From contig CAKKRJ010000007.1 of the NCBI GenBank assembly GCA_919902775.1, forward strand, positions 364,233 to 428,232: 64,000 nt of DNA, read 5' to 3'. The notes beneath the pieces are model-generated. The model saw nothing but the letters and a program-made list of their open reading frames with translations, did no database searches and had not been told where the DNA came from. This stretch comes from Burkholderiaceae bacterium. GTDB lineage: Bacteria; Pseudomonadota; Gammaproteobacteria; Burkholderiales; Burkholderiaceae_C. Positions 19,245 through 30,230 of the stretch are shown here, piece by piece (position 1 is the stretch's first letter; every line of letters starts with the position of its first letter). A program made the position numbers and the translations under genes.

Positions 19245-21950
19245 ATGCAAGACAAGTACAACCACCTCGAAGTCGAACCCGCAGCGCAAGTACGCTGGAC
19301 GGCGCGCGATGCCTACCGCGTCACCGAAGACGCTGGCAAAAAGAAGTTTTATGCCTGCTCCATGCTGCCCTACCCCAGCGGCAAGCTGCACATGGGCCAT
19401 GTGCGCAACTACACCATCAACGACATGCTCACGCGCAGCCTGCGCATGAAAGGCTTCAATGTCCTGATGCCCATGGGCTGGGACGCCTTTGGCCTGCCTG
19501 CGGAAAACGCCGCCCTGAAAAACGGTGTGCCGCCGGCCAAGTGGACGTTCGAGAACATCGCCTACATGAAAAAGCAGATGCAGGCGATGGGTTTGGCCAT
19601 CGACTGGTCGCGCGAAGTGGCCACCTGCGAGCCGACTTATTACAAGTGGAACCAGTGGTTGTTTCTGAAGATGCTGGAAAAGGGCATTGCCTACCGCAAG
19701 ACCCAGGTCGTCAACTGGGACCCAGTGGACCAGACCGTGCTGGCCAACGAACAGGTGATCGATGGCAAAGGCTGGCGTACCGGCGCACCGGTCGAAAAAC
19801 GCGAGATTCCTGGTTATTACCTGAACATCACCCAATACGCGCAAGAACTGCTCGACCATGTGCAGATCGGCAACGACAAGGCCACACTGAACGGCTGGCC
19901 CGACAAGGTCCGCCTGATGCAGGAAAACTGGATTGGCAAGTCCGAAGGCGTGCGTTTTGCGTTCCCGCACACCCTTGCGGGCGCGGACGGTGCCTTGATC
20001 GGTGACGGCAAGATGTACGTCTTCACCACCCGCGCTGACACCATCATGGGCGTGACCTTTTGCGCCGTGGCGGCCGAGCATCCGCTGGCGCTGCATGCGG
20101 CGGCCAGCAACCCGGCGCTGGCGGCCTTCCTGGAAGAATGCAAGACCGGCGGCACCACCGAAGCCGAGTTGGCCACGCAAGAGAAAAAGGGCATGCGCAC
20201 GGGTTTGTTCGTCACGCACCCACTCACGGGCGCGCAGGTCGAGGTCTGGGTCGGTAACTATGTGCTCATGAGCTACGGCGACGGCGCGGTGATGGGCGTG
20301 CCGGCGCACGACGAGCGCGACTTTGCGTTTGCGCTCAAGTACACCTTGCCGATCCAGCAGGTTGTGGCTCAGTCGCCCAACGCAGGCAACGCCAAGGCCT
20401 CTTTCGACGCATCGACCTGGTCAGAGTGGTACGGTACCAAAGACGGCGTGTGCGTCAACTCGGGCGAACTTGATGGTTTGAACCAAAAAGCCGCCGTCAC
20501 CAAGGTGGCCGAGCTGTTGGCCGCCAAAGGCCTGGGCGAGAAGAAAACCACCTGGCGTCTGCGTGACTGGGGCGTGAGCCGCCAGCGCTACTGGGGCACG
20601 CCAATCCCGATCATCCATTGCGAGGAACACGGTGCTGTGCCCGTGCCCGAAAAAGACCTGCCCGTGGTGCTGCCGCAAGACTGCATCCCTGACGGCTCGG
20701 GCAACCCGTTGCACAAGCACGAAGGCTTTCATGCCGGCGTCACTTGCCCTGTGTGCGGCAAACCTGCACGCCGTGAGACCGACACCATGGACACCTTCGT
20801 GGATTCGTCCTGGTACTTCATGCGGTATTGCGATCCAAAGAATGACCAAGCGATGGTCGCCGATGGCGCTGATTACTGGATGCCGATGGACCAGTACATT
20901 GGCGGCATCGAGCACGCCATCCTGCACTTGCTGTACGCGCGTTTCTGGACCAAGGTCATGCGCGACCTCGGGCTGGTCAAGGTCGATGAGCCGTTCACCA
21001 AACTGCTCACGCAGGGCATGGTGCTCAACCACATTTATTCGCGCCGAACCGCCAGGGGTGGCAAGGACTACTTCTGGCCGCACGACGTCGAGCATGTGCT
21101 CGACGACACCGGCAAGGTCATCGGCGCCAAGCTCAAGAACGAAGCCGACAGCGGTGATGGCAAATTGCCCGTGGGCACCGCCATCGACTACGAGGGCGTG
21201 GGCACCATGTCCAAGTCGAAAAACAACGGCGTGGACCCGCAGGACCTGATCGAGAAATACGGCGCCGACACCGCGCGTCTGTACACCATGTTCACCGCAC
21301 CGCCCGAGGTGACGCTGGAGTGGAACGACGCCGCCGTGGAAGGCAGCTACCGTTTCCTGCGCCGTGTGTGGAACTTCGGCGTCAAGCACGAAGCCACCTT
21401 GAAGGCAGGCATTGCGGTGGACCGCAGCCAGCCGGTGGAATTTGGCAAGGCGGCCAAAGCGCTGCGCCTTGATATCCACACCGTGCTCAAGCAGGCCAAC
21501 TACGACTACGAGCGCATGCAATACAACACCGTCGTCTCGGCGGTGATGAAGATGCTCAACACGCTGGAAGACGCCGCCTTGTCCGGCAGCGCCGAAGATT
21601 CTGCTGCACTGGCGGAAGGCTTCTCGGTCTTGCTGCGCGTGCTTTACCCCGCCTGTCCGCACATCACCGAGCAGCTGTGGACCGAACTGGGCTACGCCGC
21701 TTGCTGTGGCGAGTTGCTCGATGTGGCCTGGCCCGGCGTGGATGAATCGGCTTTGCAGCGTGATGAGATCGAGCTGATGCTGCAGATCAACGGCAAATTG
21801 CGCGGCGCCATTTTGGTGCCCGCCACGGCCGACAAAGTGCAGATCGAAGCGGCGGCGCTGGCCAGCGAAGCGTTCGTCAAACAAGCCGAAGGGGCTGCGC
21901 CCAAGAAGGTCATTGTGGTGCCTGGCCGCCTGGTCAACGTGGTGATTTGA
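19245..21950 (+). CDS. leuS: Leucyl-tRNA synthetase
   Basis: This 901-residue class I synthetase charges tRNA-Leu. The HIGH-type motif is KLHMGH at residues 47-52. The editing (CP1) domain is present with [14 protein letters not shown] and ends in [15 protein letters not shown]. The KMSKS-type loop is [13 protein letters not shown]. The ATG at 19245 matches the family start ([11 protein letters not shown]); the frame is open further upstream inside exbD but without homology. lptE follows after 13 bases, as in most proteobacteria. Confidence 0.98.
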   Translation: MQDKYNHLEVEPAAQVRWTARDAYRVTEDAGKKKFYACSMLPYPSGKLHMGHVRNYTINDMLTRSLRMKGFNVLMPMGWDAFGLPAENAALKNGVPPAKWTFENIAYMKKQMQAMGLAIDWSREVATCEPTYYKWNQWLFLKMLEKGIAYRKTQVVNWDPVDQTVLANEQVIDGKGWRTGAPVEKREIPGYYLNITQYAQELLDHVQIGNDKATLNGWPDKVRLMQENWIGKSEGVRFAFPHTLAGADGALIGDGKMYVFTTRADTIMGVTFCAVAAEHPLALHAAASNPALAAFLEECKTGGTTEAELATQEKKGMRTGLFVTHPLTGAQVEVWVGNYVLMSYGDGAVMGVPAHDERDFAFALKYTLPIQQVVAQSPNAGNAKASFDASTWSEWYGTKDGVCVNSGELDGLNQKAAVTKVAELLAAKGLGEKKTTWRLRDWGVSRQRYWGTPIPIIHCEEHGAVPVPEKDLPVVLPQDCIPDGSGNPLHKHEGFHAGVTCPVCGKPARRETDTMDTFVDSSWYFMRYCDPKNDQAMVADGADYWMPMDQYIGGIEHAILHLLYARFWTKVMRDLGLVKVDEPFTKLLTQGMVLNHIYSRRTARGGKDYFWPHDVEHVLDDTGKVIGAKLKNEADSGDGKLPVGTAIDYEGVGTMSKSKNNGVDPQDLIEKYGADTARLYTMFTAPPEVTLEWNDAAVEGSYRFLRRVWNFGVKHEATLKAGIAVDRSQPVEFGKAAKALRLDIHTVLKQANYDYERMQYNTVVSAVMKMLNTLEDAALSGSAEDSAALAEGFSVLLRVLYPACPHITEQLWTELGYAACCGELLDVAWPGVDESALQRDEIELMLQINGKLRGAILVPATADKVQIEAAALASEAFVKQAEGAAPKKVIVVPGRLVNVVI

Positions 21951-21963
21951 GCGCGATTCCCCG

Positions 21964-22536
21964 ATGACACCCACCCGCCGCCTTTTTCTGACCACGTTCG
22001 GCCTGGGCGTTGTGCCTGCCTGGCTCACGGGTTGCGGGTTCCAGCTGCGACAGACCAAAGACTTCGCTTTCAACACCCTGTTCGCGAATTTCTCAAGCAC
22101 CTCGCCCCTGGGCGTGGAACTGCGGCGCAATTTGTTGGGCACGGGCCGCATCGAGTTGGTGACCGATCCGAAGCAGATGCTCAAGGCCGATGCCATCCTC
22201 GACATCCTGAGCGAGAACCGCCAACAGGTGGCCGTGGGGGTGAGTGCCACCGGCCAGGTGCGTGAGTTGCAATTGCGTCTGCGTGTGCGCTTTCGCCTGC
22301 GCACGCCGCAAGGCGTGGAGCTGATCGAGCCGGTGGAGTTGTTTCAGCAGCGCGATCTGAGTTTCACGGAAACCGCGGCGCTGTCCAAGGAAATCGAGCA
22401 AGGCATCTTGTACCGTGACATGCAGACCGACATCGTGCAGCAGATCATGCGCCGTTTGTCGATGGTCAAGCCGCGCGGTGCGCCTTCACAAGCGCCTGCG
22501 TCCGAGCCCTTGCCTGCTGCGGCAGCCAAGCCGTGA
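21964..22536 (+). CDS. lptE: LPS-assembly lipoprotein LptE (RlpB)
   Basis: LptE plugs the LptD barrel and helps insert lipopolysaccharide in the outer leaflet of the outer membrane. The 190-residue protein has a signal peptide with an Arg pair (TRRLFLTTFG) and a lipobox LTGC with Cys24, followed by GFQLRQ, typical of LptE. The C-terminal part is Ala/Pro-rich. The gene stands between leuS and holA, the diagnostic order for lptE. It ends 22 bases before holA. Confidence 0.93.
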   Translation: MTPTRRLFLTTFGLGVVPAWLTGCGFQLRQTKDFAFNTLFANFSSTSPLGVELRRNLLGTGRIELVTDPKQMLKADAILDILSENRQQVAVGVSATGQVRELQLRLRVRFRLRTPQGVELIEPVELFQQRDLSFTETAALSKEIEQGILYRDMQTDIVQQIMRRLSMVKPRGAPSQAPASEPLPAAAAKP

Positions 22537-22558
22537 TGCGGTCGGACTGAGCGCGCCC

Positions 22559-23611
22559 ATGCAATTGGCCCTTCCTCAGTTGGCTGCGCACCTGCAAAAG
22601 GGGCTGCGCAGCCTGTATGTCGTGCATGGCGACGAGCCTTTGCTGGTGCAGGAAGCCGCCGACGCGATCCGTGCTGCAGCACGTGCCCAAGGCTACACCG
22701 AACGCAGCGTGCACACCGTGTCTGGCGCGCACTTCGACTGGAGTGAAGTGATGGCCGCAGGCGGCTCGCTCAGCCTGTTTGCCGACAAGCAAATCGTGGA
22801 AGTGCGTGTGCCCTCGGGCAAGCCCGGCAAAGAGGGCAGCACGGCCATTCAGCAGTTGGCTGCATCGGCCCAGGGCAACGACAGCACGTTGACCCTGTTT
22901 TTGCTGCCGCGCCTGGATGCCGCCACCCGCAAAGGGGCTTGGTTTGGCGCCCTTGAAAACGGCGGCGTGTCGATCCAAGTGGACCCGATCGACCGCAACG
23001 CCTTGCCGCAATGGATCGCGCAGCGCCTGCAGCAGCAAGGCCAGCGCGTGGTGGCGGGCGAAGAAGGCCTGCGCACCTTGCAGTTTTTTGCCGACCGCGT
23101 GGAAGGCAACCTGCTGGCCGCGCACCAGGAAATTCAGAAACTGGGCTTGCTTCACCCGCCCGGTGAATTGCGCCAGGAACAGGTGGAGGCGGCCGTGGTC
23201 AACGTGGCCCGCTATGACGTGTTCAAGCTGTCCGAAGCGGTGCTTTCCGGCCAAGTGGCCCGGGTGCAACGCATGCTGGACGGTCTGCAGGCCGAAGGCG
23301 AGGCCGCGGTGCTGGTGCATTACACGCTGGCCGAAGACATCCGTGCCTTGCGCCGCGTGAAGGATGCCATCGCCGGGGGCAAACCCATGCCCATGGCTTT
23401 GCGCGAGCAGCGGGTGTGGGGCCCGCGCGAACGCTTGTTCGAGCGTGTGCTGCCCCGCATGACCGAAGCCCGTCTGAATGGCCTGCTGCAAGCGGCCCAC
23501 CAGGTGGATGGCATCGTCAAGGGCCTGAAAGTTCCCGAATGGCCCACCGACGGCTGGCAGGCGTTGCAGCGTCTGGCGGTGCGTTTCTCGCGCTTTTGCA
23601 TCGTGCGCTGA
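22559..23611 (+). CDS. holA: DNA polymerase III subunit delta
   Basis: HolA opens the beta sliding clamp as part of the clamp loader. The 350-residue protein starts MQLALPQLAAHLQKGL and has VVHGDEPLLVQEAADAIR, the family N-terminal motif. It continues with the helical segments VEGNLLAAHQEIQKLGLL and ARYDVFKLSEAVLSG. The length fits E. coli HolA (343). The ATG at 22559 follows lptE closely; an upstream open extension overlaps lptE in another frame and is not homologous. Confidence 0.94.
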   Translation: MQLALPQLAAHLQKGLRSLYVVHGDEPLLVQEAADAIRAAARAQGYTERSVHTVSGAHFDWSEVMAAGGSLSLFADKQIVEVRVPSGKPGKEGSTAIQQLAASAQGNDSTLTLFLLPRLDAATRKGAWFGALENGGVSIQVDPIDRNALPQWIAQRLQQQGQRVVAGEEGLRTLQFFADRVEGNLLAAHQEIQKLGLLHPPGELRQEQVEAAVVNVARYDVFKLSEAVLSGQVARVQRMLDGLQAEGEAAVLVHYTLAEDIRALRRVKDAIAGGKPMPMALREQRVWGPRERLFERVLPRMTEARLNGLLQAAHQVDGIVKGLKVPEWPTDGWQALQRLAVRFSRFCIVR

Positions 23612-23650
23612 ATCCGGCAGTTCGGCCTGCGCATCTGCGAAAATGCCTGC

Positions 23651-24931
23651 ATGACTGATCTGAACACCGCTGAACATGTGCAGGCCCTGGGCCAGCAGGC
23701 CAAAAAAGCCTCCGCCTTGATGGCCAAGGCATCGGCTGCCACCAAAAACAAGGCGTTGCGCCATTTGGCCACGTTGTTGCGCGAGAACAACGAGGCCTTG
23801 CAGCAGGACAACGCGCGCGATCTTGACCGTGCCCGCGCCGCTGGCCTGGCCGAGCCGATGGTGGACCGCCTGAAACTCAGCCCCCAGGTACTGGAAACCT
23901 GTGCGCAAGGCTGCGAGCAGTTGGCTGCCATGCCCGATGTGATCGGCGAGATCATCGGCATGAAGCAGGTCCCCAGCGGCATCCGCGTGGGCCAGATGCG
24001 GGTGCCGATTGGCGTGTTTGGCATGATTTTCGAGAGCCGCCCCAACGTCACCATCGAGGCCGCCAGCTTGTCGATCAAGAGCGGCAACGCGTGTATTTTG
24101 CGCGGCGGCTCCGAGGCGATTGACTCCAACAAAGCGCTGGCCCTTCTGGTGCAGCAGGCGCTGGTGGCGGCGGGCTTGCCGATCGATGCCGTGCAGTTGG
24201 TGCAGACCACCGACCGCGCTGCCGTCGGCCAGCTCATCACCATGCCGCAATTTGTGGACGTGATCATTCCGCGTGGCGGCAAGGGCCTGATTGAGCGCAT
24301 CAGCGCCGAGGCCAAGGTGCCGGTCATCAAACACCTGGACGGCAATTGCCACACCTATGTGGACGACCCGTGCGACATGGCCATGGCCGTCAAGGTGGCC
24401 GACAACGCCAAAACCCAGAAGTACAGCCCTTGCAACGCCAGCGAGAGTTTGCTGGTGGCGCGTGGCGTGGCGGGCGAATTTTTGCCCAGAATTGGCGCCC
24501 TTTACGCCGCCAAAGGCGTGGAAATGCGTTGCTGTCCCAAAGCCAAGGCCATCTTGAGTCAGGTGACGGGGGCACAGTTGAAGGACGCCACCGAGCAGGA
24601 CTGGTTCGAGGAATACCTGGCCCCCATCATCAGCATCAAGGTGGTGGAAGGCGTGGACGAGGCAATTGCCCACATCAACCACTACAGTAGCCACCACACC
24701 GACGCCATCCTGACCCGTGACCACATGCACGCCCAGCGCTTTTTGCGCGAAGTGGACTCGTCCAGCGTCATGGTCAACACCAGCACCCGTTTTGCCGATG
24801 GCTTCGAATACGGGCTGGGTGCCGAAATCGGCATCAGCACCGACAAATTCCACGCCCGAGGCCCGGTGGGCATCGAAGGGTTGACTTCGCTCAAATACGT
24901 GGTGCTCGGTGAAGGTGAAATTCGCACCTGA
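23651..24931 (+). CDS. proA: Gamma-glutamyl phosphate reductase
   Basis: ProA reduces gamma-glutamyl phosphate with NADPH to glutamate semialdehyde in proline synthesis. The 426-residue protein of the aldehyde dehydrogenase fold has the catalytic Cys261 in [14 protein letters not shown] and the nucleotide-binding stretch [14 protein letters not shown]. The C-terminal signature is [17 protein letters not shown]. proB is not adjacent, as often found in betaproteobacteria, where proA follows holA. Confidence 0.97.
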   Translation: MTDLNTAEHVQALGQQAKKASALMAKASAATKNKALRHLATLLRENNEALQQDNARDLDRARAAGLAEPMVDRLKLSPQVLETCAQGCEQLAAMPDVIGEIIGMKQVPSGIRVGQMRVPIGVFGMIFESRPNVTIEAASLSIKSGNACILRGGSEAIDSNKALALLVQQALVAAGLPIDAVQLVQTTDRAAVGQLITMPQFVDVIIPRGGKGLIERISAEAKVPVIKHLDGNCHTYVDDPCDMAMAVKVADNAKTQKYSPCNASESLLVARGVAGEFLPRIGALYAAKGVEMRCCPKAKAILSQVTGAQLKDATEQDWFEEYLAPIISIKVVEGVDEAIAHINHYSSHHTDAILTRDHMHAQRFLREVDSSSVMVNTSTRFADGFEYGLGAEIGISTDKFHARGPVGIEGLTSLKYVVLGEGEIRT

Positions 24932-25054
24932 CCGGTTTGTTCCCGATGGCGAGGGCCACAGGCCTTTGGCGTCTTTGTCTGGTCTGTGCTTGCAAAGGCG
25001 CAGGCCGGCCTCATATGCTTTGTTTCAGTCTCTTCAGCCCCATAAAGGTCGCCC

Positions 25055-26350
25055 ATGGTTCCCCATCTCGTCACTGCCCTGACAGGCCCCATCAATGAGC
25101 TGGAACAGCGCATTCTGGACTCCATGCCCGCGATCGAACGCTGGTTCCGCCTGGAGTGGATGGAGCACACGCCGCCGTTTTACACCTCGGTCGATATCCG
25201 CAATGCCGGCTTCAAGCTGGCCCCGGTGGACACCAATCTCTATCCCGGTGGCTGGAATAACCTGACGCAGGAAATGTTGCCTTTGGCGGTTCAGGCGGCC
25301 CAGGCGGCCGTCGAAAAGATCTGCCCCGAGGCCAAAAACCTGCTCATCATTCCGGAAAACCACACCCGCAACACCTTCTATTTGACGAACGTGATGCAGT
25401 TGCAGCGAATTTTCCACATGGCGGGTCTGAATGTCCGCATTGGCTCGATCAACCCCGAGATCAAGGAAACGACCCCCATCGAACTGCCCAACGGCGAAAC
25501 CATCACCCTGGAGCCGGTGGTGCGCAGCAAGCACCGCCTGGGCCTGAAAGACTTCGACCCCTGCACCATCTTGCTGAACAACGACTTGTCGGCCGGTGCC
25601 CCGGGCATTCTGGAGGACTTGCACGAGCAATACCTGCTGCCGCCGCTGCATGCGGGCTGGAGCGTGCGCCGCAAGACCAAGCACTTTCAGAGCTACGAAG
25701 AGGTGGCCAAGCGTTTTGGCAAGCTGCTGGGCATTGACCCCTGGTTGATCAATCCGATGTTCAGCCAATGTGGCGATGTGAACTTTGCCGAAGGCACGGG
25801 CATGGAATGCCTGCGCAGCAACGTGGACGCGCTGCTGACCAAGATCAAACGCAAATACAAGGAATACGGCATCAATGAAAAGCCGTTTGTGGTCGTCAAG
25901 GCCGACAACGGCACCTACGGCATGGGCATCATGACCGTGCGCGATGTGGCCGATCTGGACGCCCTGAACCGCAAGACCCGCAACAAGATGAACGTCATCA
26001 AGGATGGCCAGACCGTCAACGACGTGATCATCCAGGAAGGCGTGCTGACCAACGAGCGCATCAACGATGCTGTGGCCGAACCCGTGGTGTACATGATGGA
26101 CCGCTACGTGGTGGGTGGCTTTTACCGTGTGCATGCCGAGCGCGGCGTGGACGAAAACCTGAACGCCCCCGGGGCCAGTTTTGTGCCCTTGGCGTTTGCC
26201 GACACCCCGCACCTGCCTCAGCCAGGCATCAAACCCGGCGCCAGCGTACCCAACCGCTTTTACATGTATGGCGTGATCGGCCGTCTGGCCATGTTGGCGG
26301 CCAGTTATGAACTGGAAACCACCGACCCGGAGGCTGAGGTTTACGATTAA
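25055..26350 (+). CDS. gshA: Glutamate--cysteine ligase, proteobacterial ATP-grasp-like type
   Basis: This enzyme makes gamma-glutamylcysteine, the first step of glutathione synthesis. The 431-residue protein belongs to the separate GshA family found in beta- and some gammaproteobacteria (TIGR02049-like). It carries characteristic stretches such as PPFYTSVDIRNAGFKLAPVD and PFVVVKADNGTYGMGIMTV. It is unrelated in sequence to E. coli GshA. No gshB follows; the next gene is kup. The ATG at 25055 is supported by homology starting at MVPHLVTALTGPINELE. Confidence 0.93.
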   Translation: MVPHLVTALTGPINELEQRILDSMPAIERWFRLEWMEHTPPFYTSVDIRNAGFKLAPVDTNLYPGGWNNLTQEMLPLAVQAAQAAVEKICPEAKNLLIIPENHTRNTFYLTNVMQLQRIFHMAGLNVRIGSINPEIKETTPIELPNGETITLEPVVRSKHRLGLKDFDPCTILLNNDLSAGAPGILEDLHEQYLLPPLHAGWSVRRKTKHFQSYEEVAKRFGKLLGIDPWLINPMFSQCGDVNFAEGTGMECLRSNVDALLTKIKRKYKEYGINEKPFVVVKADNGTYGMGIMTVRDVADLDALNRKTRNKMNVIKDGQTVNDVIIQEGVLTNERINDAVAEPVVYMMDRYVVGGFYRVHAERGVDENLNAPGASFVPLAFADTPHLPQPGIKPGASVPNRFYMYGVIGRLAMLAASYELETTDPEAEVYD

Positions 26351-26462
26351 AGTTGCTGCACTGCAACAAAATCCCCAAATCGACGGTGACACGGGTTGGT
26401 GTTCGGGCGCAAAATAGCCCACTTGTGTCTTACTTGGCTTGACGCTCGTCAGGTCCCATCCC

Positions 26463-28331
26463 GTGTCTTCCACCCGTTCTTCACTTGTCGCATTGACTTT
26501 GGGCGCCATTGGCGTGGTTTATGGCGACATCGGCACCAGTGTGCTGTATGCGATGAAAGAGGTTTTTGGCTCCGGCCATGTGCCTTTCACGCCCGAAAAC
26601 GTCTACGGCATCCTCTCCATCTTTTTCTGGACCCTGACCACCATCGTGTCGGTCAAGTACGTGCTGTTGGTGCTGCGTGCCGACAACCACGGGGAAGGCG
26701 GTCTGGTGGCCATGTTGGCGCTGGCCTCGCAATCGGTCAAAGACCGGCCCCAGTTGCGCAAGGTGCTGCTGTTGGTGGGCATCTTTGGTACTTGCCTGTT
26801 TTATGGGGATGGGGTCATCACCCCGGCGATTTCGGTGTTGTCAGCGGTGGAAGGCTTGGAGGTCATTTCTCCCAGTTTCAAAAAATCGGTGATTCCGCTC
26901 ACCCTGGTGATCCTGTTTGGCTTGTTCTGGGTGCAAAAGCGTGGCACGGCAGGCATTGGCAAGTTCTTTGGTCCCATCACGCTGGTTTGGTTTGCCGCCA
27001 TCGCGGTGCTGGGTATTTCGCACATCGTGCAGCGCCCAGAGATCCTGTTGGCCATCAGCCCGCATTACGCCCTGAGCTTCATATGGAACGAACCAGGCAT
27101 CACCTTCATCATTTTGGGGGCCGTGGTGTTGTGTGTCACCGGTGGCGAAGCGTTGTACGCCGACATGGGCCACTTTGGCAAAAAACCGATCCGGTTGGCT
27201 TGGTTCAGCGTGGTCATGCCGTGCCTGACCCTGAACTATTTTGGCCAGGGTGCTTTGTTGCTGACCAACCCAGAGGCCGTTAAAAACCCCTTTTACATGA
27301 TGGCGCCTGACTGGGCCTTGGTGCCGCTGGTGGGCCTGGCCACCATGGCCACGGTGATTGCTTCGCAAGCCCTGATCTCGGGCGCTTTCAGCGTGACCAA
27401 GCAGGTGATCCAGTTGGGCTATTTGCCCCGCTTGCAGGTACTGCACACCAGCGAAACCGACACCGGTCAGATCTACATGCCCTTCGTCAACTGGGGATTG
27501 TTCGTGGCGATTGTGTTGGCTGTGGTGATGTTCAAGTCGTCGAGCAATCTGGCAGCGGCCTATGGCATTGCGGTGTGCACCGACATGCTGATCACCACCG
27601 TGCTCACCTTCTTCGTGATCCGTTACGCCTGGAAGATGCCGCTGGTGCTGTGCATTGGTGCCACCGGTTTCTTTTTTGTCGTCGATCTGGCGTTCTGGGC
27701 GTCCAACTTGCTCAAGCTGTTGGACGGTGGCTGGTTCCCCTTGTTCATTGGTGCTGCCGTGTTCATCCTGATGCTGACTTGGCACGATGGCCGCCGTTTG
27801 CTCAATGACTCGCTGCGCTCCGATGCGTTGAAGTTGAAGGATTTTCTGGAAGCCGTGTTCATCGCCCCGCCCACCCGGGTGGAAGGCACAGCGGTGTTTT
27901 TGACCGCTGAAACCGGCACGGTGCCCAACGCTTTGCTGCACAACCTCAAGCACAACAAGGTCTTGCACCAGCACAACCTGTTTGTGACCGTGCGAAACCA
28001 TGAAATCCCGAGGATGAATGCCGATCAGCGACTGGAAGTGACGCCGCTGGGCCACGATTGCTGGCAGGTGATTGTCAATTACGGCTTCAAGGACAACCCC
28101 GATTTGCCGTCTGCCCTGGCCGCCATGGAACGCGACGGTTACAAGCTCGACCCGATGATGACCAGCTACTTCCTGTCCCGCGACATCGTGATTCCCACGA
28201 TCGGCGGTGGCATGGCCACCTGGCGCGAAAAACTGTTTTCGCAAATGCACCACAACGCCAGTGCAGCGGCCGAGTTTCTGAACCTGCCCACCAACGCGGT
28301 GGTGGAACTGGGCTCGAAGATCGAGATCTGA
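26463..28331 (+). CDS. kup: Low-affinity potassium transporter Kup
   Basis: Kup is a proton-coupled K+ symporter of the inner membrane. From a GTG start at 26463 the protein has 622 residues, the same length as E. coli Kup. It starts [20 protein letters not shown] and continues [15 protein letters not shown], the family signature. About twelve hydrophobic segments follow, then a hydrophilic C-terminal domain. A TTG at 26439 would add eight residues of no known homology. The gene is convergent with psd, 13 bases apart. PtsN controls K+ uptake in other proteobacteria, so a link to ptsN at 14714 is conceivable but not shown. Confidence 0.94.
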   Translation: MSSTRSSLVALTLGAIGVVYGDIGTSVLYAMKEVFGSGHVPFTPENVYGILSIFFWTLTTIVSVKYVLLVLRADNHGEGGLVAMLALASQSVKDRPQLRKVLLLVGIFGTCLFYGDGVITPAISVLSAVEGLEVISPSFKKSVIPLTLVILFGLFWVQKRGTAGIGKFFGPITLVWFAAIAVLGISHIVQRPEILLAISPHYALSFIWNEPGITFIILGAVVLCVTGGEALYADMGHFGKKPIRLAWFSVVMPCLTLNYFGQGALLLTNPEAVKNPFYMMAPDWALVPLVGLATMATVIASQALISGAFSVTKQVIQLGYLPRLQVLHTSETDTGQIYMPFVNWGLFVAIVLAVVMFKSSSNLAAAYGIAVCTDMLITTVLTFFVIRYAWKMPLVLCIGATGFFFVVDLAFWASNLLKLLDGGWFPLFIGAAVFILMLTWHDGRRLLNDSLRSDALKLKDFLEAVFIAPPTRVEGTAVFLTAETGTVPNALLHNLKHNKVLHQHNLFVTVRNHEIPRMNADQRLEVTPLGHDCWQVIVNYGFKDNPDLPSALAAMERDGYKLDPMMTSYFLSRDIVIPTIGGGMATWREKLFSQMHHNASAAAEFLNLPTNAVVELGSKIEI

Positions 28332-28344
28332 GCGGCAGATCCCG

Positions 28345-29202
28345 TTAAACCTGCGAGCCCATCGCCTCGCCCATGCAGATGGGGCGGGTCGGTGTCCAGT
28401 CCGGGTTGAATTGCATCACGCCCTTGGGGAACAACAGCACGACCGTCGAGCCAAGCAGGAAGCGGCCCATTTCTTCGCCTTGGGCCAGGCTGATGTTGCC
28501 CATCTCATACGCCCATTCGCGCACGGTGCCCGGGCGTGGCGGGTTGACCACGCCATGCCAGACGGTGGCCATACTGCCCACAATCGTCGCGCCCACCAGC
28601 ACCATCACAAACGGGCCATGCGCGCCTTCAAACACGCACACCACCCGTTCATTGCGGGCAAACAGGCCGGGCACGCCGCGCGCCGTGGTGGGGTTCACTG
28701 AAAACAAATCGCCTGGCACATAAATCATGCGGGTCAGGCGCCCCGCGCAAGGCATGTGGATGCGGTGGTAGTCGCGGGGGCTGAGGTAGAGCGTGGCAAA
28801 TGTGCCATTTTGAAACTGGGCGGCCAGTGCGCCATCGCCGCCGACCAAGGCGCGCGTGCTGTAGCTGTGGCCTTTGGCCTGGAACACCTGGTCGCCGTCG
28901 ATCGCGCCAGATTGGCTGATGGCCCCATCGACCGGGCTGACCCAGGCCACCTGCGCCAGGGGGCGGGCACCGGCGCGCAGTGGGCGGGTGAAAAATTCGT
29001 TGAAGCTTTTGTAGCTGCCGGTGTCCGGGTTGGCGGCTTCGGCCATGTTCACGTTGTAGCGCTGAACAAAGCGGTTGATGATGCCGGTGGTCACGCCCCC
29101 CCACTGGCTGCCCGCGACCCAGCCCGCCAAGGCAGTCAGGGCTTGTTTGGGAATCAGGTACTGAGGCAGGACCGCCAGGCGGTCAGAAAAAGTGGGGGAC
29201 AT
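28345..29202 (-). CDS. psd: Phosphatidylserine decarboxylase proenzyme
   Basis: Psd decarboxylates phosphatidylserine to phosphatidylethanolamine in the inner membrane. The 285-residue proenzyme has FFTRPLRAGARPL near residue 67 and DGAISQSGAIDGDQV. The autocleavage motif LLGSTVVL carries Ser252, which becomes the pyruvoyl group of the alpha chain. The sequence around DYHRIHMP provides the catalytic histidine. It is shorter than E. coli Psd (322) but of the same class. It is divergent from the nodI-type ABC gene, 92 bases away. Confidence 0.95.
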   Translation of the reverse strand: MSPTFSDRLAVLPQYLIPKQALTALAGWVAGSQWGGVTTGIINRFVQRYNVNMAEAANPDTGSYKSFNEFFTRPLRAGARPLAQVAWVSPVDGAISQSGAIDGDQVFQAKGHSYSTRALVGGDGALAAQFQNGTFATLYLSPRDYHRIHMPCAGRLTRMIYVPGDLFSVNPTTARGVPGLFARNERVVCVFEGAHGPFVMVLVGATIVGSMATVWHGVVNPPRPGTVREWAYEMGNISLAQGEEMGRFLLGSTVVLLFPKGVMQFNPDWTPTRPICMGEAMGSQV

Positions 29203-29294
29203 GGGGGGGCCGCCAAAGCGGTTCAGGACAATCGCCTGATTTTATCGGGCCGCCCGCCCGGGTTTCCCCTTGGAGAGGCAGGCACAATCCAGCC

Positions 29295-30224
29295 ATGAAC
29301 ACCCCTTTGCTTTCGGTCCAGCACCTGATCAAACGCTATGGCGATGCCACGGTGGTCAACGACTTGTCTTTCGACATCGAGCCCGGCGAATGCCTGGGCG
29401 TGATCGGCCCCAACGGCGCGGGCAAAACCACCACCTTGCGCATGTGCCTGGGTTTGTCGCAACCCGATGGCGGTGAAATCCGCTACTTTGAGGGCTTGCA
29501 GATGCCGCGTGACGCGCTCGCCATCAAGGCCCGGCTGGGCGTGGTGGCGCAAATGGACACGCTGGACCCGGACTTCACCGCCGAAGAGAATTTGCTCGTG
29601 TTTGGCCGCTACTTTGGCATGCCCGACGCGTTGATCCGCGAGCGCATTCCCGCGCTGCTGGCGTTCGGGGCGCTCAGCCACAAGGCCCAATCCAAACCCG
29701 GCGAATTGTCGGGCGGCATGAAGCGACGTCTGAGCCTGGCCCGCGCCCTCATCAACCACCCGCAACTGCTGATGCTTGACGAGCCCACCACCGGCCTGGA
29801 CCCGCAAGCGCGGCACCTGATGTGGGAGCGCCTGCAAGTGCTGCTGCAAGAAGGCAAGTCCATTTTGCTGACCACCCACTTTATGGACGAGGCCGAGCGC
29901 CTGTGCTCGCGCCTGCTGGTGCTGGACCAGGGGCGCAAGATTGCCGAAGGCAAGCCGCGCGAGCTGATCGCCCAGCACCTGGAGCCCGAAGTGGTCGAGG
30001 TGTTTGGCCAAGGCGCGGTGGCGCTGGCGCAAGAGGCCAGCCTGAAAGCGTTGGCCGGGCGGGTTGAGGTCAGTGGCGAAACCGTGTTCTTCTACACGCA
30101 AGACAGCCGGGCTTTGCTGCATGCGCTGCAGGCCTGGCCCACGCTGCGCACCCTGCACCGCCCCTCCAACCTGGAAGATTTGTTTTTGAAATTGACCGGA
30201 CGCCAGATCCGCGAGGAAGGGTAA
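29295..30224 (+). CDS. ABC transporter ATP-binding protein, NodI family
   Basis: This 309-residue ATPase has the Walker A GPNGAGKTTT at residues 38-47, signature LSGGMKRRLSLARAL and Walker B LLMLDEPTTGLDP. It has the long C-terminal extension typical of NodI/DrrA-type export ATPases. Together with the ABC-2 permease 6 bases downstream it forms a two-gene exporter. In rhizobia NodIJ exports lipo-oligosaccharide. Outside rhizobia the pair is common in Burkholderiales with unknown substrate, so no symbiosis role is implied. Confidence 0.9.
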   Translation: MNTPLLSVQHLIKRYGDATVVNDLSFDIEPGECLGVIGPNGAGKTTTLRMCLGLSQPDGGEIRYFEGLQMPRDALAIKARLGVVAQMDTLDPDFTAEENLLVFGRYFGMPDALIRERIPALLAFGALSHKAQSKPGELSGGMKRRLSLARALINHPQLLMLDEPTTGLDPQARHLMWERLQVLLQEGKSILLTTHFMDEAERLCSRLLVLDQGRKIAEGKPRELIAQHLEPEVVEVFGQGAVALAQEASLKALAGRVEVSGETVFFYTQDSRALLHALQAWPTLRTLHRPSNLEDLFLKLTGRQIREEG

Positions 30225-30230
30225 GCCACC

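Noticed and set aside
17096..19261. A 721-codon open frame on the minus strand opposite dapB-exbB-exbD
   Set aside because: It runs antisense to three well-supported genes and its product is His/Gln/Arg-rich low-information sequence, typical of the antisense frame in high-GC coding DNA.
22466..24853. A 795-codon open frame on the minus strand opposite holA and proA
   Set aside because: It is a mirror frame of two conserved genes without any recognisable domain.
26355..26372. GTTGC-TGCACT-GCAAC hairpin after gshA as a terminator
   Set aside because: The stem has only five pairs and no T tract follows.
29823..29831. GTGGGAGCG inside the NodI-like ATPase gene, resembling the start of REP family A
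   Set aside because: The CCCT loop and second stem arm are missing; it encodes a conserved part of the ATPase and is a chance match.
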